A DNA stretch of 42,076 nt from Bacteroides sp. CAG:530 (GCA_000434735.1 FR881241.1:1-42076), one strand, 5' to 3'; counted from the stretch's first letter, positions 16,337 through 25,826 are shown. Notes: generated by a model not told the origin, from the letters alone. Program-made: numbers and translations.

Positions 16337-16399
16337 TTTGTTATAAAGAGACGGCATATAACCGCCTCTGCCGAAAACCATAAAAAAGAACAAAACATT

Positions 16400-17260
16400 A
16401 TGAGCAAAAAAATCGCATCACAATCAATCATGGCTTTGGGAGTAGTTGGTACCGCACTGACTATCAGCCTGTCGGGATGTCATCCTAAAACGACAAACCA
16501 ACTGGCACAAGATACCCTAAGCATTAAGCTCGACACGACAATATATGCCATACCAGAAGAAGCTAAATCACCTCACTGCGACGTGAAGATGCAATTGGTT
16601 TTCATCAACAATGAAAAAGACTCTGCCGCTATCAACGTAAATCAGGCTATCAGACGCACTGCCTTCGGGCCTCAGTACGAGAAACTGAGCAACCGACAGT
16701 TTGCAGACTCACTGGCTGCCTTCTACGCTGCCGGATATAACAGCGATATAAAAAAACTACTGAATGCTGACCTAAAAAACGGTATGAGTGCCGAAGAGGT
16801 GCCCGGATGGTATAACTACGAATACGATCTCTCATCTACCCTGGCATTGGGTATGAACGACAAGATATGGAACTACTCGCTAACCGACTTCCAGTATACG
16901 GGTGGCGCCCATCCCAACACCATAAATACATTAATTAATATAGTAGCTGGAACAGGACGAGTGCTGACTAAAAAAGATGTCTTCACCGCAGAAGCTGAAA
17001 AAGCTATCCTTCCGCTTGTAATCGATGAACTGGTTAAAGAAGCTAAAGTTCGTTTCGAGACTGATACCATTACTTGTCTTGACGGACTGCATGAGGTAGG
17101 CGTATTCGACTTTTCGGATCCTTTCCTCCCCGAAAACTTCTTGTTGGGCAAAGACAAAGTGACTTTCTATTATAACCGATATGAAATAGCAGGTTACGCT
17201 GCCGGACCATTCGAAGTAACTCTACCGTTAGAAAAAATAAAACAGTACATAAAAGAATAA
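16400..17260 (+). CDS. DUF3298/RsiV-like lipoprotein
   Basis: 286 residues with a lipoprotein signal (lipobox L-S-G-C). The C-terminal half matches the DUF3298 / RsiV-type extracytoplasmic domain (YTGGAHPNT, then T-F-Y-Y-N-R-Y-E-I-A-G-Y-A-A-G-P-F), found in anti-sigma factors of the RsiV type and in many Bacteroidota lipoproteins. There is no anti-sigma or transmembrane segment and no sigma gene beside it, so a direct regulatory role is not supported. Its stop codon is followed after one base by the rsmG start, so it heads a likely operon with rsmG and the MBL hydrolase. Confidence 0.85.
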   Translation: MSKKIASQSIMALGVVGTALTISLSGCHPKTTNQLAQDTLSIKLDTTIYAIPEEAKSPHCDVKMQLVFINNEKDSAAINVNQAIRRTAFGPQYEKLSNRQFADSLAAFYAAGYNSDIKKLLNADLKNGMSAEEVPGWYNYEYDLSSTLALGMNDKIWNYSLTDFQYTGGAHPNTINTLINIVAGTGRVLTKKDVFTAEAEKAILPLVIDELVKEAKVRFETDTITCLDGLHEVGVFDFSDPFLPENFLLGKDKVTFYYNRYEIAGYAAGPFEVTLPLEKIKQYIKE

Positions 17261-17261
17261 C

Positions 17262-17882
17262 ATGGATATAATTCTGAAATATTTTCCCGAGATAACCGAA
17301 CAACAAAAGGAACAATTCGCTGCGCTATACGACTTATACACAGATTGGAACAGTAAGATAAACGTAATTTCGCGTAAAGACATTACCAACCTGTACGAGC
17401 ATCATGTACTGCACTCGCTGGGTATAGCAAAGGTCATAAAGTTCCATCCCGGCACTAAGGTTATGGACTTAGGTACCGGAGGCGGATTTCCCGGCATTCC
17501 TTTGGCCATCTTGTTTCCCGACACTCAGTTCCATCTGGTAGACAGCATCGGCAAGAAGGTGAAGGTGGCTACAGAGATAGCTAACGCCATCGGATTGAAA
17601 AACGTTACCACACGCCACTGCCGCGCTGAAGAAGAGAAACAACTCTTCGACTTTGTGGTTAGCCGCGCCGTGATGCCGCTAACCGATCTGCTGAAGATTA
17701 TCCGTAAAAATATCGCCAAAGAAGGAAAGAACGCTCTGCCCAACGGACTTATCTGTCTGAAGGGAGGCGAATTGGAAAACGAAGTGATGCCGGTAAAGAA
17801 CAAAACGGTAATAACTCCGCTGAAAGACTTCTTCGACGAAGAATTCTTCGAGACAAAAAAAGTAGTTTACGTACCCGTGTAA
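17262..17882 (+). CDS. rsmG: 16S rRNA (guanine-527-N7)-methyltransferase
   Basis: Methylates G527 of 16S rRNA; loss in other bacteria gives low-level streptomycin resistance. It has 206 residues, usual for RsmG/GidB. The SAM-binding motif is V-M-D-L-G-T-G-G-G-F-P-G-I-P-L-A, preceded by the family N-terminal helix region (Y-x-D-W-N-S-K-I-N-V-I-S) and H-V-L-H-S-L. It begins 1 nt after the lipoprotein stop and ends 12 nt before the MBL gene, so all three are probably one transcript. Confidence 0.95.
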   Translation: MDIILKYFPEITEQQKEQFAALYDLYTDWNSKINVISRKDITNLYEHHVLHSLGIAKVIKFHPGTKVMDLGTGGGFPGIPLAILFPDTQFHLVDSIGKKVKVATEIANAIGLKNVTTRHCRAEEEKQLFDFVVSRAVMPLTDLLKIIRKNIAKEGKNALPNGLICLKGGELENEVMPVKNKTVITPLKDFFDEEFFETKKVVYVPV

Positions 17883-17894
17883 ATACAGGCAATC

Positions 17895-18533
17895 ATGAAA
17901 ATCAAACGATTTGAATTTAATATGTTCCCGGTGAACAGCTACGTGCTGTCGGACGATACCAACGAGGCGGTTATCATAGACGCAGGATGTTATTTTCCGC
18001 AGGACGAACAGAACCTGAAGCAATACATAGAGGATAATAACCTTACAGTTAAGCATCTGCTTAATACGCATTTGCATCTGGACCATGTGTTTGGTAACGC
18101 TTTTGTAGAGCGTACTTTCGGCGTTAAGCCAGAGGCTTCGGAAGCCGACGAGTTTCTGTTGGCACGTCTGGAACAGCAATGCCGAATGTTCGGGTTTGAG
18201 CCTAACGAGCCTACCGTGGCGCTTGGCACTCACCTGAAGGGAGGCGATAAAGTGACATTCGGAAACACTACCATCGATGTGATAGAAGTGCCGGGACATT
18301 CGCCCGGAGGTTTAGCTTATTACATAGCATCAGAACACTGCCTGTTTAGCGGAGACTCTCTGTTTAAAGGAAGCATTGGTCGGACTGATTTGGAGGGAGG
18401 CGACTTTGAGGCGCTACATAACGCTGTATGCACCCGACTCTTCACCCTACCATCCGAAACAGTTGTCTACCCAGGACACGGTGAACACACTACCATAGGA
18501 TTTGAAAAAATGAATAACCCGTTCTTCAGGTAA
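17895..18533 (+). CDS. Metallo-beta-lactamase-fold hydrolase, glyoxalase II-like
   Basis: 212-residue cytoplasmic protein with all metal-binding motifs of the MBL superfamily: T-H-L-H-L-D-H (His59, His61, Asp63, His64), P-G-H-S-P-G-G, S-G-D-S-L-F, and P-G-H-G-E at the end. The arrangement and F-x-G-S-I-G-R-T-D-L segment match the glyoxalase II / YcbL-like group. The substrate (a thioester such as S-lactoylglutathione-like compound, or another hydrolysable ester) cannot be told from sequence. It follows rsmG in the same transcript and is 57 nt from gcvP. Confidence 0.9.
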   Translation: MKIKRFEFNMFPVNSYVLSDDTNEAVIIDAGCYFPQDEQNLKQYIEDNNLTVKHLLNTHLHLDHVFGNAFVERTFGVKPEASEADEFLLARLEQQCRMFGFEPNEPTVALGTHLKGGDKVTFGNTTIDVIEVPGHSPGGLAYYIASEHCLFSGDSLFKGSIGRTDLEGGDFEALHNAVCTRLFTLPSETVVYPGHGEHTTIGFEKMNNPFFR

Positions 18534-18590
18534 GGAGGCTGGCGGTAATGCCGCCTTCTGCCTAAGACTATAAATCACCCTATTCTAATC

Positions 18591-21440
18591 ATGAAAACAA
18601 ACAACTTTTCATTGCGCCACATCGGAATCAATGAATCCGATTTGCCGAAAATGCTGAAGTCCATCGGAGTGGAATCAGTAGATGAGTTAATCAACAAAAC
18701 TATTCCTACACAGATTCTCTTGAAACACCCGCTCGATTTGGCTCCTGCCATGACGGAGAGAGAGTTTGCCAACCATATCACTCAGCTGGCTTCACTGAAT
18801 AAAATCAATAAAACGTATATCGGATGCGGATGGTATGACACCATTACTCCGGCTGTTATTCAGAGAAATGTGTTCGAAAACCCGGTATGGTATACCTCGT
18901 ACACTCCGTATCAGACTGAAATCTCACAGGGACGACTTGAGGCGTTGCTTAATTTCCAGACTGTAGTTTCCGATCTTACTGCCATGCCATTGGCCAACTG
19001 CTCGTTGCTTGACGAAGCTACCGCTGCTGCCGAAGCTGCTACCATGATGCTTAGCCTACGTAGCCGCGCTCAGCAAAAGGCAGGTGCCACTACCCTTTTC
19101 GTTGATAAAGAAATATTCCCGCAAGACTTGGCGGTTATCCGCACCAGAGCCGTTCCGCAGGGTATTCAAGTGGTGACTGGCGATTATGCCGACTTTGAAT
19201 TTACTCCCGAAGTTTTCGGTTGCATCATTCAGTATCCTAACAACAGTGGATCTGTAGAAGACTATCGCGAATTTGTAGCCAAGGCTCACGAAGCCGGATG
19301 TAAGGTGGCTGTTTGTGCCGACATCCTTAGCCTTACGCTTTTGGTTCCTCCCGGCGAATGGGGTGCCGACATAGTATTCGGCAGCACTCAGCGCCTGGGA
19401 ACTCCGATGTTCTACGGTGGTCCGTCGGCTGCTTACTTCGCTACTCGCGATGAGTACAAGCGTAACATGCCGGGACGTATCATCGGATTGTCGAAAGATA
19501 AGTACGGACATGTTTGTTACCGTATGGCATTGCAGACACGTGAGCAGCACATCAAACGCGAAAAAGCTACCTCTAACATCTGTACCGCTCAGGCATTATT
19601 GGCTACTATGGCTGGTTTCTACGCTTTGTGGCATGGTGCTGAAGGATTGAAAGAAATAGCACAACGCATTCATAGCATTGCCAACTGGCTTAACAAGCAA
19701 CTCATTAAGTTGGGCTACGAAGAAGTAAATAAGGTATTCTTTGATACCCTGCGCTTGAGACTGCCTGATAACGTATCTACTCAGAAACTGCGCACCATAG
19801 CACTGAGCAAAGAAGTCAACCTGCGCTACTTTGATAACGGCGACGTTGGTATCAGCATTGACGAAGCGACTACACTGGCCGACGCTAACCAGTTGCTCTT
19901 GATATTCGGCATCGCTGCCGAAAAGGCTATCCATGAGACTACCGAAATTCCTGAAAGCTCATCACTCACTAAAGCCTTTCTCCGCCAATCGGCTTATCTT
20001 ACTCATCCTATCTTCTCGCTATATCACACAGAGACCGAAATGATGAGATACATAAAACGCCTCGACAGAAAAGATATCTCGCTTACTCATTCTATGATTT
20101 CTCTGGGATCGTGCACCATGAAGCTGAACGCTGCTGCCGAGATGTTACCGCTTAGCAACGCTGCATGGATGAACATCCACCCGTTGGTTCCGGAAGATCA
20201 GGCACAGGGTTATCATGCTTTGATAGAGAACTTGGGTAAACAGCTCACAACTATTACCGGATTTGCTGGCGTAACATTCCAACCCAACTCGGGTGCTGCG
20301 GGCGAATACACTGGTCTGCGCATCATCCGTTCTTATTTGGAAAGCATTGGCGAAGGTAAGCGCGACTTGATTCTTATCCCGGCGTCGGCACACGGTACTA
20401 ACCCTGCGTCGGCTGTACAGGCTGGATATAGCACCATCACTTGCGCATGCGATGAGCGTGGTAATGTAGACATAGAGGACTTGAAGCAAAAGGCAGAGGC
20501 CAACAAAGACCGTCTGGCTGCGCTGATGATTACTTATCCGTCTACTCACGGTATTTTCGAGGCGGACATCGTAGAAATTTGCCGTATCATTCATGAATGT
20601 GGCGCTCAGGTTTATATGGACGGTGCCAACATGAACGCTCAGGTGGGACTGACTAATCCGGGTACTATCGGTGCCGACGTGTGTCACCTTAACTTGCATA
20701 AAACATTTGCCAGCCCTCACGGTGGTGGCGGTCCTGGTGTAGGTCCGGTATGCGTAGCTGCACATCTTACTCCGTTCTTGCCGGGTCATGCACTGTTCGG
20801 CAACGAGACAAACGAGGTTTCTGCCGCTCCTTACGGTAGCGCAGGTATATTGCCTATCACTTATGCTTACATCTGCATGATGGGTGCCGAAGGACTGGCT
20901 AACGCTACTCGTTACGCTATTCTTAACGCCAACTACTTGGCTTCTCGTCTAAAAGATACTTACGGTATAGTATATAGAGGTACTCAGGGATATGTGGGTC
21001 ATGAAATGATTCTGGAATGCCGACCCATTCATGAGCAAAGCGGAATCAGCGAAAACGATATAGCCAAGCGTTTGATGGATTATGGTTACCACGCTCCTAC
21101 ACTGTCGTTCCCCGTACACGGCACACTGATGATAGAACCTACAGAAAGCGAAAGTCTGGCCGAGCTGGATAACTTCGTAGACTGCATGCTCCACATCTGG
21201 GACGAGATTAAAGAGGTAGAGAACGGTACCTACCCTGCCGAAGACAATGTATTGGTAAACGCTCCGCATCCTGAATATGAGGTGGTAAGCGATGAATGGA
21301 ATCATGCTTACAGTCGCCAGAAAGCGGTTTACCCAACGGAATCGGTAAAAGAGAACAAGTTCTGGATTAACGTGGCTCGCGTAGACAACACATTGGGCGA
21401 CAGACATCTGCTCCCTACCAGATACGGTACATTTGAATAA
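18591..21440 (+). CDS. gcvP: Glycine dehydrogenase (decarboxylating), P-protein
   Basis: PLP enzyme of the glycine cleavage system, releasing CO2 from glycine and loading the aminomethyl group on lipoyl-GcvH. The protein is 949 residues, the fused (alpha-beta) P-protein with both halves: an N-terminal half (MKTNNFSLRHIGINESDL) and a C-terminal half with the PLP Lys in N-L-H-K-T-F-A-S-P-H-G-G-G-G-P-G. The family motif G-S-C-T-M-K-L-N is also present. Other GCS genes (gcvT, gcvH) are not in the window, but lipB, which is needed for GcvH lipoylation, is 2.8 kb downstream, and serine synthesis genes lie further on. A strong terminator follows. Confidence 0.97.
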   Translation: MKTNNFSLRHIGINESDLPKMLKSIGVESVDELINKTIPTQILLKHPLDLAPAMTEREFANHITQLASLNKINKTYIGCGWYDTITPAVIQRNVFENPVWYTSYTPYQTEISQGRLEALLNFQTVVSDLTAMPLANCSLLDEATAAAEAATMMLSLRSRAQQKAGATTLFVDKEIFPQDLAVIRTRAVPQGIQVVTGDYADFEFTPEVFGCIIQYPNNSGSVEDYREFVAKAHEAGCKVAVCADILSLTLLVPPGEWGADIVFGSTQRLGTPMFYGGPSAAYFATRDEYKRNMPGRIIGLSKDKYGHVCYRMALQTREQHIKREKATSNICTAQALLATMAGFYALWHGAEGLKEIAQRIHSIANWLNKQLIKLGYEEVNKVFFDTLRLRLPDNVSTQKLRTIALSKEVNLRYFDNGDVGISIDEATTLADANQLLLIFGIAAEKAIHETTEIPESSSLTKAFLRQSAYLTHPIFSLYHTETEMMRYIKRLDRKDISLTHSMISLGSCTMKLNAAAEMLPLSNAAWMNIHPLVPEDQAQGYHALIENLGKQLTTITGFAGVTFQPNSGAAGEYTGLRIIRSYLESIGEGKRDLILIPASAHGTNPASAVQAGYSTITCACDERGNVDIEDLKQKAEANKDRLAALMITYPSTHGIFEADIVEICRIIHECGAQVYMDGANMNAQVGLTNPGTIGADVCHLNLHKTFASPHGGGGPGVGPVCVAAHLTPFLPGHALFGNETNEVSAAPYGSAGILPITYAYICMMGAEGLANATRYAILNANYLASRLKDTYGIVYRGTQGYVGHEMILECRPIHEQSGISENDIAKRLMDYGYHAPTLSFPVHGTLMIEPTESESLAELDNFVDCMLHIWDEIKEVENGTYPAEDNVLVNAPHPEYEVVSDEWNHAYSRQKAVYPTESVKENKFWINVARVDNTLGDRHLLPTRYGTFE

Positions 21441-21453
21441 TATAACAAATAGC

Positions 21454-21508
21454 AAAAGAGAGAGCCTCTCACATTTCCTTCGAGGATTTGCGAGAGGCTC
21501 TCTCTTTT
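21454..21508. terminator. Bidirectional terminator between gcvP and GH84
   Basis: A 17-bp perfect stem, AAAAGAGAGAGCCTCTC with its complement, around a 21-nt loop, lying between convergent stops. A/T ends on both sides fit use from both strands. Confidence 0.92.
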
Positions 21509-21532
21509 ATATGATTATGGGCATCTATGATT

Positions 21533-24097
21533 TTATCTGTTACCGATAATTTCATAGATTTCTACCTGACCTTTTACCTGAATCTGAGTAGCACCCTTAG
21601 CACATTCTATGCTATACAGCGGAGCATCTACTGTAGAAACAGACAGCTCCTTGCCTTTCTTATCGAGCTGAGCGATTTCTACCTTGGCATCATTCTGCAA
21701 CTTCAGAAGCATGGTGTAGCCCTTTACATCCGATGGGATATCGAACGAAAGCGTACCCTTATTAATGAACGAAGTACCCGGGTGACGATCGAACGCATAA
21801 AGAGCTGCGTCGCCAGCATCAGATTTAACGGCGAAGCCCAACTTCTCGGCTCTAACCGGATTTATCTCGAACGAACGTACCGATAGCCAACTGCGCTTGG
21901 GCGATGACAACTTGCGTAAACGAACGTAACGAGCGTTCACAGGTTCGCCCTTCCAGTTCACTACATACACCTTCTCCATATCGGAAATCAACGGTTGCCA
22001 TGTCTTGCCATCGGCAGAGTACTCAAGTGTAGCGTGGTCGAAATAGTCAACATCGTCTACAGAGTTACGTCCCTGAAGGATATTAACCTCCCATATAGGT
22101 TTAACAATGCCCATATCAACGCCTACCCAATCGCCCTGCTCGCCTTGCGATGCTCCAGAGTGATAGTAAGAAGTGGTATCGTTATCAAACATCAGCTTGC
22201 TCTGTGTTGTGGCCAGCGTAGCGAAAGAACCTATGCCTTTCAGTGTAGAAGGAATCTCGCCTGCCACCTTCTTGAAGAATCCGTCGCGCATGTCGTCCAT
22301 TGCTACTTCGTAGAAGGGTTGCAACTTCATGGTACCCGACTTATGTGCCTGATATGCCTTCAAATCTTCTAATGTCATCAGGTTTTCTATATATCCTTTC
22401 CAGAACGCTGCCAAATCACCCTTTTCGTAAGTTTTCAATAGCGACAAAGTCTTGGCACCACGCTGTCCCAACTTGCCGAACTCTACGAGCCACGGACGAA
22501 GTTCGTTCATCAGCAGATGATTCTTACAGTTCTTCTCCATAGTTTCAGGAACGGCAGCCACCTTATTAAACTCGCTCAGCAAAGCGTCGTACTCTGCCTG
22601 AGTATAGTTCTGAATGCCGAAAGTCTTAGTCTCCCACGATTCAGCTCTGCGGTAACCGGTCTCAGTGTCGCATGAGTGAATGGCGAATGTGCGGTAAGCA
22701 TCCTTTGCCTCTGGAGTCAGTTCTTCAATACCGCGTTCCCAACTGTCGATAGGATTATAAGCCGCTACGTTCCATGTATAATCAGCCACTCCGTAAAGTG
22801 CCAACTTTGAAGCCTCACCATGCTCCATAGGGTTGCTGCCGAAACCGCTGATGTCTTTAGATGTCATTGTAGTGTCGAGACCGTATGCAGGACCCTGCAT
22901 CACGATATGGCGACAGTAGTCGGTTACCGGGAAGTTCCACCAGTAATATACAGGGCGCTTGATGCGCGAGTTCACCCAGTCTACAGTTTCGCGGGTAAGG
23001 TCGCTACAAACCACGTCGCCTGTCCAGAACACTTTAACAGATGGGTCGAGCGTTCTACCGTAGATGCTCAAACTACCCTGAGGTGTTGGGTTGGCCCACA
23101 GCTTAGAGTAATCTGTAGGACATACGGTAAGTGTACTTACGCCCGGCTTAACCTTAACGAACTCGTTAGTCAGACGATTAAGCAACTCTACCTGACGATT
23201 CGGGTTGGTTCCTTCGCCAGAGATATCATCGAAGTAAATAGCGAACGAACGTACACCAAGATCGTACATCATATTAAACTTCTTCAGCAAGTTCTGATAG
23301 TCCTCTTCGTTCCACTTGATATCCTTTCCCGGATGGATGGCCCACACAAAGTCTACGTAGTTGCGGTTACATGCCTCTACAAGCTCCTTAATCTGCTTAG
23401 CCTCTTTCTCGGGATAAGGCAAACGCCAATTGGGGAAGCTGTGATACGGGTCGTCCTTAGGTCCGTACTGGTATGAGTTCATCTTGAACTTTCCGTAGAA
23501 ATCGATAAGCGAAAGACGAACCTCGTGCGACCATGGAGTACCGTAGAAGCCTTCTATCACACCACGGAATTCCAAATCGGGATAGTCGTTTATGGTGATG
23601 TAAGGGAGTACACCATTCTGGCCACGCTCGCCCGAAAGCAACTGAAGTAATGTCTGAACTCCATAGAAAGCTCCTCGTTCATCGTAACCTACTATCTGGA
23701 CACCTTTCTTTCCGATATTTACGCTGTATGCGCCCGAGACCTCACGCACGCCATGCTTCTTTGCCAACTTTTCTCCGTAATCTATGGTAAGTTGGGCACC
23801 TCCTTTTGTTGACTCAGGAAGCAAATGACCGAATTTACCGTGCACATCCTTAATGCGGAAGCCACGTGTAAGGTCGAAAGCCGCAGCATCGTCTACCTTC
23901 ATTTCGTGCGGTATAGGATTCACCAACAATCCGTGATGGTCTACCTTATGTCCGGGAACCATCTGGAAACTTTGCTTTTCAGAACGTTGCGTATTTAAAT
24001 CAAATCCCGCCTCTTGCGCATTCAGAGTATTCATAACTCCCCCGCCAATGAGAAGACTTGCCGCTAACAACTGCCAAAAATGTTTTTCTCTCTTCAT
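21533..24097 (-). CDS. GH84 beta-N-acetylglucosaminidase (O-GlcNAcase-like)
   Basis: Secreted GH84 enzyme, related to the Bacteroides thetaiotaomicron model of human O-GlcNAcase and to clostridial hyaluronidases; it cleaves beta-GlcNAc from host glycans by neighbouring-group catalysis. The 854-residue protein has a signal peptide ending near L-N-A-Q. A GH20b-like N-terminal domain spans about 55-165, followed by the GH84 barrel (I-E-G-F-Y-G-T-P-W-S) with the catalytic Asp pair in I-Y-F-D-D-I-S at 290-291. Discoidin-like F5/8C and a small C-terminal domain end the protein (RYVRLRKLSSPKRSWLSVR). It is monocistronic; a degenerate -7 (TATTATTG) lies upstream in the short divergent region with lipB. 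Confidence 0.95.
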   Translation of the reverse strand: MKREKHFWQLLAASLLIGGGVMNTLNAQEAGFDLNTQRSEKQSFQMVPGHKVDHHGLLVNPIPHEMKVDDAAAFDLTRGFRIKDVHGKFGHLLPESTKGGAQLTIDYGEKLAKKHGVREVSGAYSVNIGKKGVQIVGYDERGAFYGVQTLLQLLSGERGQNGVLPYITINDYPDLEFRGVIEGFYGTPWSHEVRLSLIDFYGKFKMNSYQYGPKDDPYHSFPNWRLPYPEKEAKQIKELVEACNRNYVDFVWAIHPGKDIKWNEEDYQNLLKKFNMMYDLGVRSFAIYFDDISGEGTNPNRQVELLNRLTNEFVKVKPGVSTLTVCPTDYSKLWANPTPQGSLSIYGRTLDPSVKVFWTGDVVCSDLTRETVDWVNSRIKRPVYYWWNFPVTDYCRHIVMQGPAYGLDTTMTSKDISGFGSNPMEHGEASKLALYGVADYTWNVAAYNPIDSWERGIEELTPEAKDAYRTFAIHSCDTETGYRRAESWETKTFGIQNYTQAEYDALLSEFNKVAAVPETMEKNCKNHLLMNELRPWLVEFGKLGQRGAKTLSLLKTYEKGDLAAFWKGYIENLMTLEDLKAYQAHKSGTMKLQPFYEVAMDDMRDGFFKKVAGEIPSTLKGIGSFATLATTQSKLMFDNDTTSYYHSGASQGEQGDWVGVDMGIVKPIWEVNILQGRNSVDDVDYFDHATLEYSADGKTWQPLISDMEKVYVVNWKGEPVNARYVRLRKLSSPKRSWLSVRSFEINPVRAEKLGFAVKSDAGDAALYAFDRHPGTSFINKGTLSFDIPSDVKGYTMLLKLQNDAKVEIAQLDKKGKELSVSTVDAPLYSIECAKGATQIQVKGQVEIYEIIGNR

Positions 24098-24178
24098 ATA
24101 CTAAATTAAAAGTTCAATAATACATGTGCTAAGTTAAAAAGAAAAATGTTAGCATACAAGAAATGTAAGAAAAACATA

Positions 24179-24186
24179 TAACTTTG
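24179..24186 (+). promoter_or_regulatory. -7 box for lipB
   Basis: TAACTTTG matches TAnnTTTG, 27 nt before the lipB ATG; no convincing -33 element. Confidence 0.5.
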
Positions 24187-24213
24187 CACGCATACATTTA
24201 TAATATCTAAGCT

Positions 24214-24885
24214 ATGATGAGTAACGATTTACACTCCATAAATTGGGGGATTATCCCTTACAGAGAAGCGTGGGAGCTTCAACAGAAGTATTTCGACCAA
24301 CTGGTAGAGGCACGTGCCAACCATCAGGGACATCCTAATTATATCATTTTTTGTGAACATCAGCCCGTATATACGTTGGGCCGTCATGGAAAAGCGGCTA
24401 ACATGCTGCTCGACGAGGCTCACCTTAAATCTAAGGGTGCCGAGCTTATACCGATAGACCGTGGAGGAGACATCACGTTTCACGGACCGGGACAACTGGT
24501 GTGCTACCCTATCCTCTGCCTTGAAGATTTCGGGTTGGGACTGAAGGCGTACATCAATACCCTTGAAGAAGCCGTGATTCAGGTATGCACCCATTACGGC
24601 ATAGAAGGCGGACGAGTAGACGGAGCCACTGGAGTATGGCTTGGCATAGGAACGCCGAACGAGCGTAAGATATGCGCCATCGGAGTAAAGAGCAGTCACT
24701 TCATAACCATGCACGGATTGGCACTAAACGTAAATACCGACCTCAGATATTTCGGCTACATCAACCCATGCGGATTCATCAATAAAGGCGTTACATCCAT
24801 CTCAAAAGAGATTGGACACGAGGTTCCGATGGAGGAAGTGACTAAATTGCTGGAAAAATCTCTAAAAAGTTTACTTCAGAAATAA
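24214..24885 (+). CDS. lipB: Octanoyl-ACP:protein octanoyltransferase
   Basis: Transfers octanoate from ACP to lipoyl domains (GcvH, 2-oxoacid dehydrogenases), the first step of lipoate synthesis. It has 223 residues, typical length. Family motifs: R-G-G-D-I-T-F-H-G-P-G-Q-L (83-95) and the catalytic Lys159 (A-I-G-V-K-S) with the acyl-accepting Cys186 (I-N-P-C-G). The second Met (24217) is an equally possible start. LipA is not in the window. Proximity to gcvP suggests glycine cleavage as one user of the product, but this is a loose association because the genes are in separate transcripts. Confidence 0.95.
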   Translation: MMSNDLHSINWGIIPYREAWELQQKYFDQLVEARANHQGHPNYIIFCEHQPVYTLGRHGKAANMLLDEAHLKSKGAELIPIDRGGDITFHGPGQLVCYPILCLEDFGLGLKAYINTLEEAVIQVCTHYGIEGGRVDGATGVWLGIGTPNERKICAIGVKSSHFITMHGLALNVNTDLRYFGYINPCGFINKGVTSISKEIGHEVPMEEVTKLLEKSLKSLLQK

Positions 24886-24945
24886 CTGAGTTTCAACTAA
24901 CTAAAATTTCATCGGAAAATTGTTTCGTTTTTTTTCGCTGCATTA

Positions 24946-24977
24946 TTTGGTCAAATCAAATAAAACCTCTACATTTG
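24946..24977 (+). promoter_or_regulatory. Promoter of the tRNA-Lys pair
   Basis: TTTG (24946-24949), a 20-nt spacer and TACATTTG (24970-24977): a textbook Bacteroidota promoter 22 nt before the first tRNA. Confidence 0.85.
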
Positions 24978-24999
24978 CAACCGCAATCGAAAAAGAAAC

Positions 25000-25072
25000 G
25001 CACTCTTAGCTCAGTTGGTAGAGCAACTGACTCTTAATCAGTGGGTCCAGGGTTCGAATCCCTGAGGGTGTA
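25000..25072 (+). tRNA. tRNA-Lys (anticodon CTT), copy 1
   Basis: 73-nt cloverleaf. The acceptor GCACTCT pairs with AGGGTGT, the D-arm is GCTC/GAGC, the anticodon stem is ACTGA/TCAGT with loop CTCTTAA, and the T-arm is CAGGG-TTCGAAT-CCCTG. The loop places U at 33 and CUU at 34-36, so it reads AAG (Lys). CCA is not encoded (CAT follows). Confidence 0.97.
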
Positions 25073-25118
25073 CATCTTAATTAGAATGCACGGGAAATTT
25101 GACAATTTTATAGTGGAT

Positions 25119-25191
25119 GCACTCTTAGCTCAGTTGGTAGAGCAACTGACTCTTAATCAGTGGGTCCAGGGTTCGAATCCCTGAGGGTGTA
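25119..25191 (+). tRNA. tRNA-Lys (anticodon CTT), copy 2
   Basis: Identical over all 73 nt to copy 1 and separated from it by 46 nt of unrelated sequence, so both probably come from one precursor transcript. CCA is again not encoded (CCT follows). Confidence 0.97.
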
Positions 25192-25319
25192 CCTAAGCTG
25201 TGAAGCCGAAAAGAAATTGTGGAAGTTCTGAAAGTCTGATGATTTTCAGAACTTTTTTTCTTTATCCCTATTGTCAATCTAAAGAATCATTATTTACATC
25301 TAATAAAACCACATCAAGA

Positions 25320-25751
25320 ATGACTATTGCAGTAGATTTCGACGGAACCATCGTAGAGCATAAATATCCCGCTATCGGTGCTCCTATCCCATTCGCTATA
25401 GAAACCCTTATCAAGCTTCGCGAAGAACGCCACAAGCTCATTTTATGGAGCGTACGCGAAGGTGAATTGCTTGACGAGGCTGTAAAGTATTGCAAAGACA
25501 GAGGACTGGAGTTCTACGCTGTAAACAGCAATTACCCTGAAGAGACCAACGAACACAAGACTTTCTCAAGAAAGCTTCAGGCGGACTTGTTCATAGACGA
25601 CAGAAACATAGGCGGACTACCCGACTGGGGAATGATATACCGCATGGTTCACGATCATCTGACATACGAAGATATTCTTCAGGAATATTTCGATGGTTCA
25701 AAAGAAAAAAGAAATGAAAAGAAAAGCTTATTCAAACGCCTGTTTGGATAA
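25320..25751 (+). CDS. Small HAD-like hydrolase
   Basis: 143 residues from MTIAVDFDGTIVEH; the frame is open upstream but that part crosses the end of the tRNA unit. The HAD motif I D-F-D-G-T is at 6-10 (nucleophile Asp6, acid Asp8), motif II-like I-L-W-S-V-R follows, and a late F-I-D-D-R-N motif gives the acidic pair of motif IV. There is no cap domain. The C-terminus ends in a basic tail (KEKRNEKKSLFKRLFG). It belongs to a group of compact HAD proteins common in Bacteroidetes; the substrate is unknown. A very strong terminator follows. Confidence 0.85.
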   Translation: MTIAVDFDGTIVEHKYPAIGAPIPFAIETLIKLREERHKLILWSVREGELLDEAVKYCKDRGLEFYAVNSNYPEETNEHKTFSRKLQADLFIDDRNIGGLPDWGMIYRMVHDHLTYEDILQEYFDGSKEKRNEKKSLFKRLFG

Positions 25752-25781
25752 ACAGAAAGACGTACGATAATCAAACACCAA

Positions 25782-25826
25782 GAAACCCGTCATTGATGCC
25801 ACACACATCAATGACGGGTTTCTTTT
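25782..25826 (+). terminator. Terminator after HAD gene
   Basis: GAAACCCGTCATTGATG pairs perfectly over 17 bp with CATCAATGACGGGTTTC, followed by TTTT. Confidence 0.93.

Larger units (their letters stand above)
15717..16399. other. Long structured intergenic region
   Basis: 683 nt without a credible gene. In order: AT-rich sequence, an array of four 21-bp palindromic units (15808-15891), then a GC-richer stretch with many GCGAAGCG/GCGTAG-type words and a 14-bp perfect stem (16105-16162), a T-rich/A-rich hairpin (16221-16249), and finally the promoter of the next gene. The base composition of 15960-16200 differs from the AT-rich spacers elsewhere in the window. Confidence 0.75.

Noticed and set aside
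18534..18590. Glycine riboswitch ahead of gcvP
   Set aside because: The 57-nt gap is too short and shows only a small GGCGG/CCGCC hairpin.
22820..23476. 218-codon open frame on the plus strand
   Set aside because: Antisense shadow of the GH84 gene.
25000..25191. tRNA-Lys pair as an attachment site for an integrated element
   Set aside because: No integrase, no partial tRNA copy and no foreign genes on either side.
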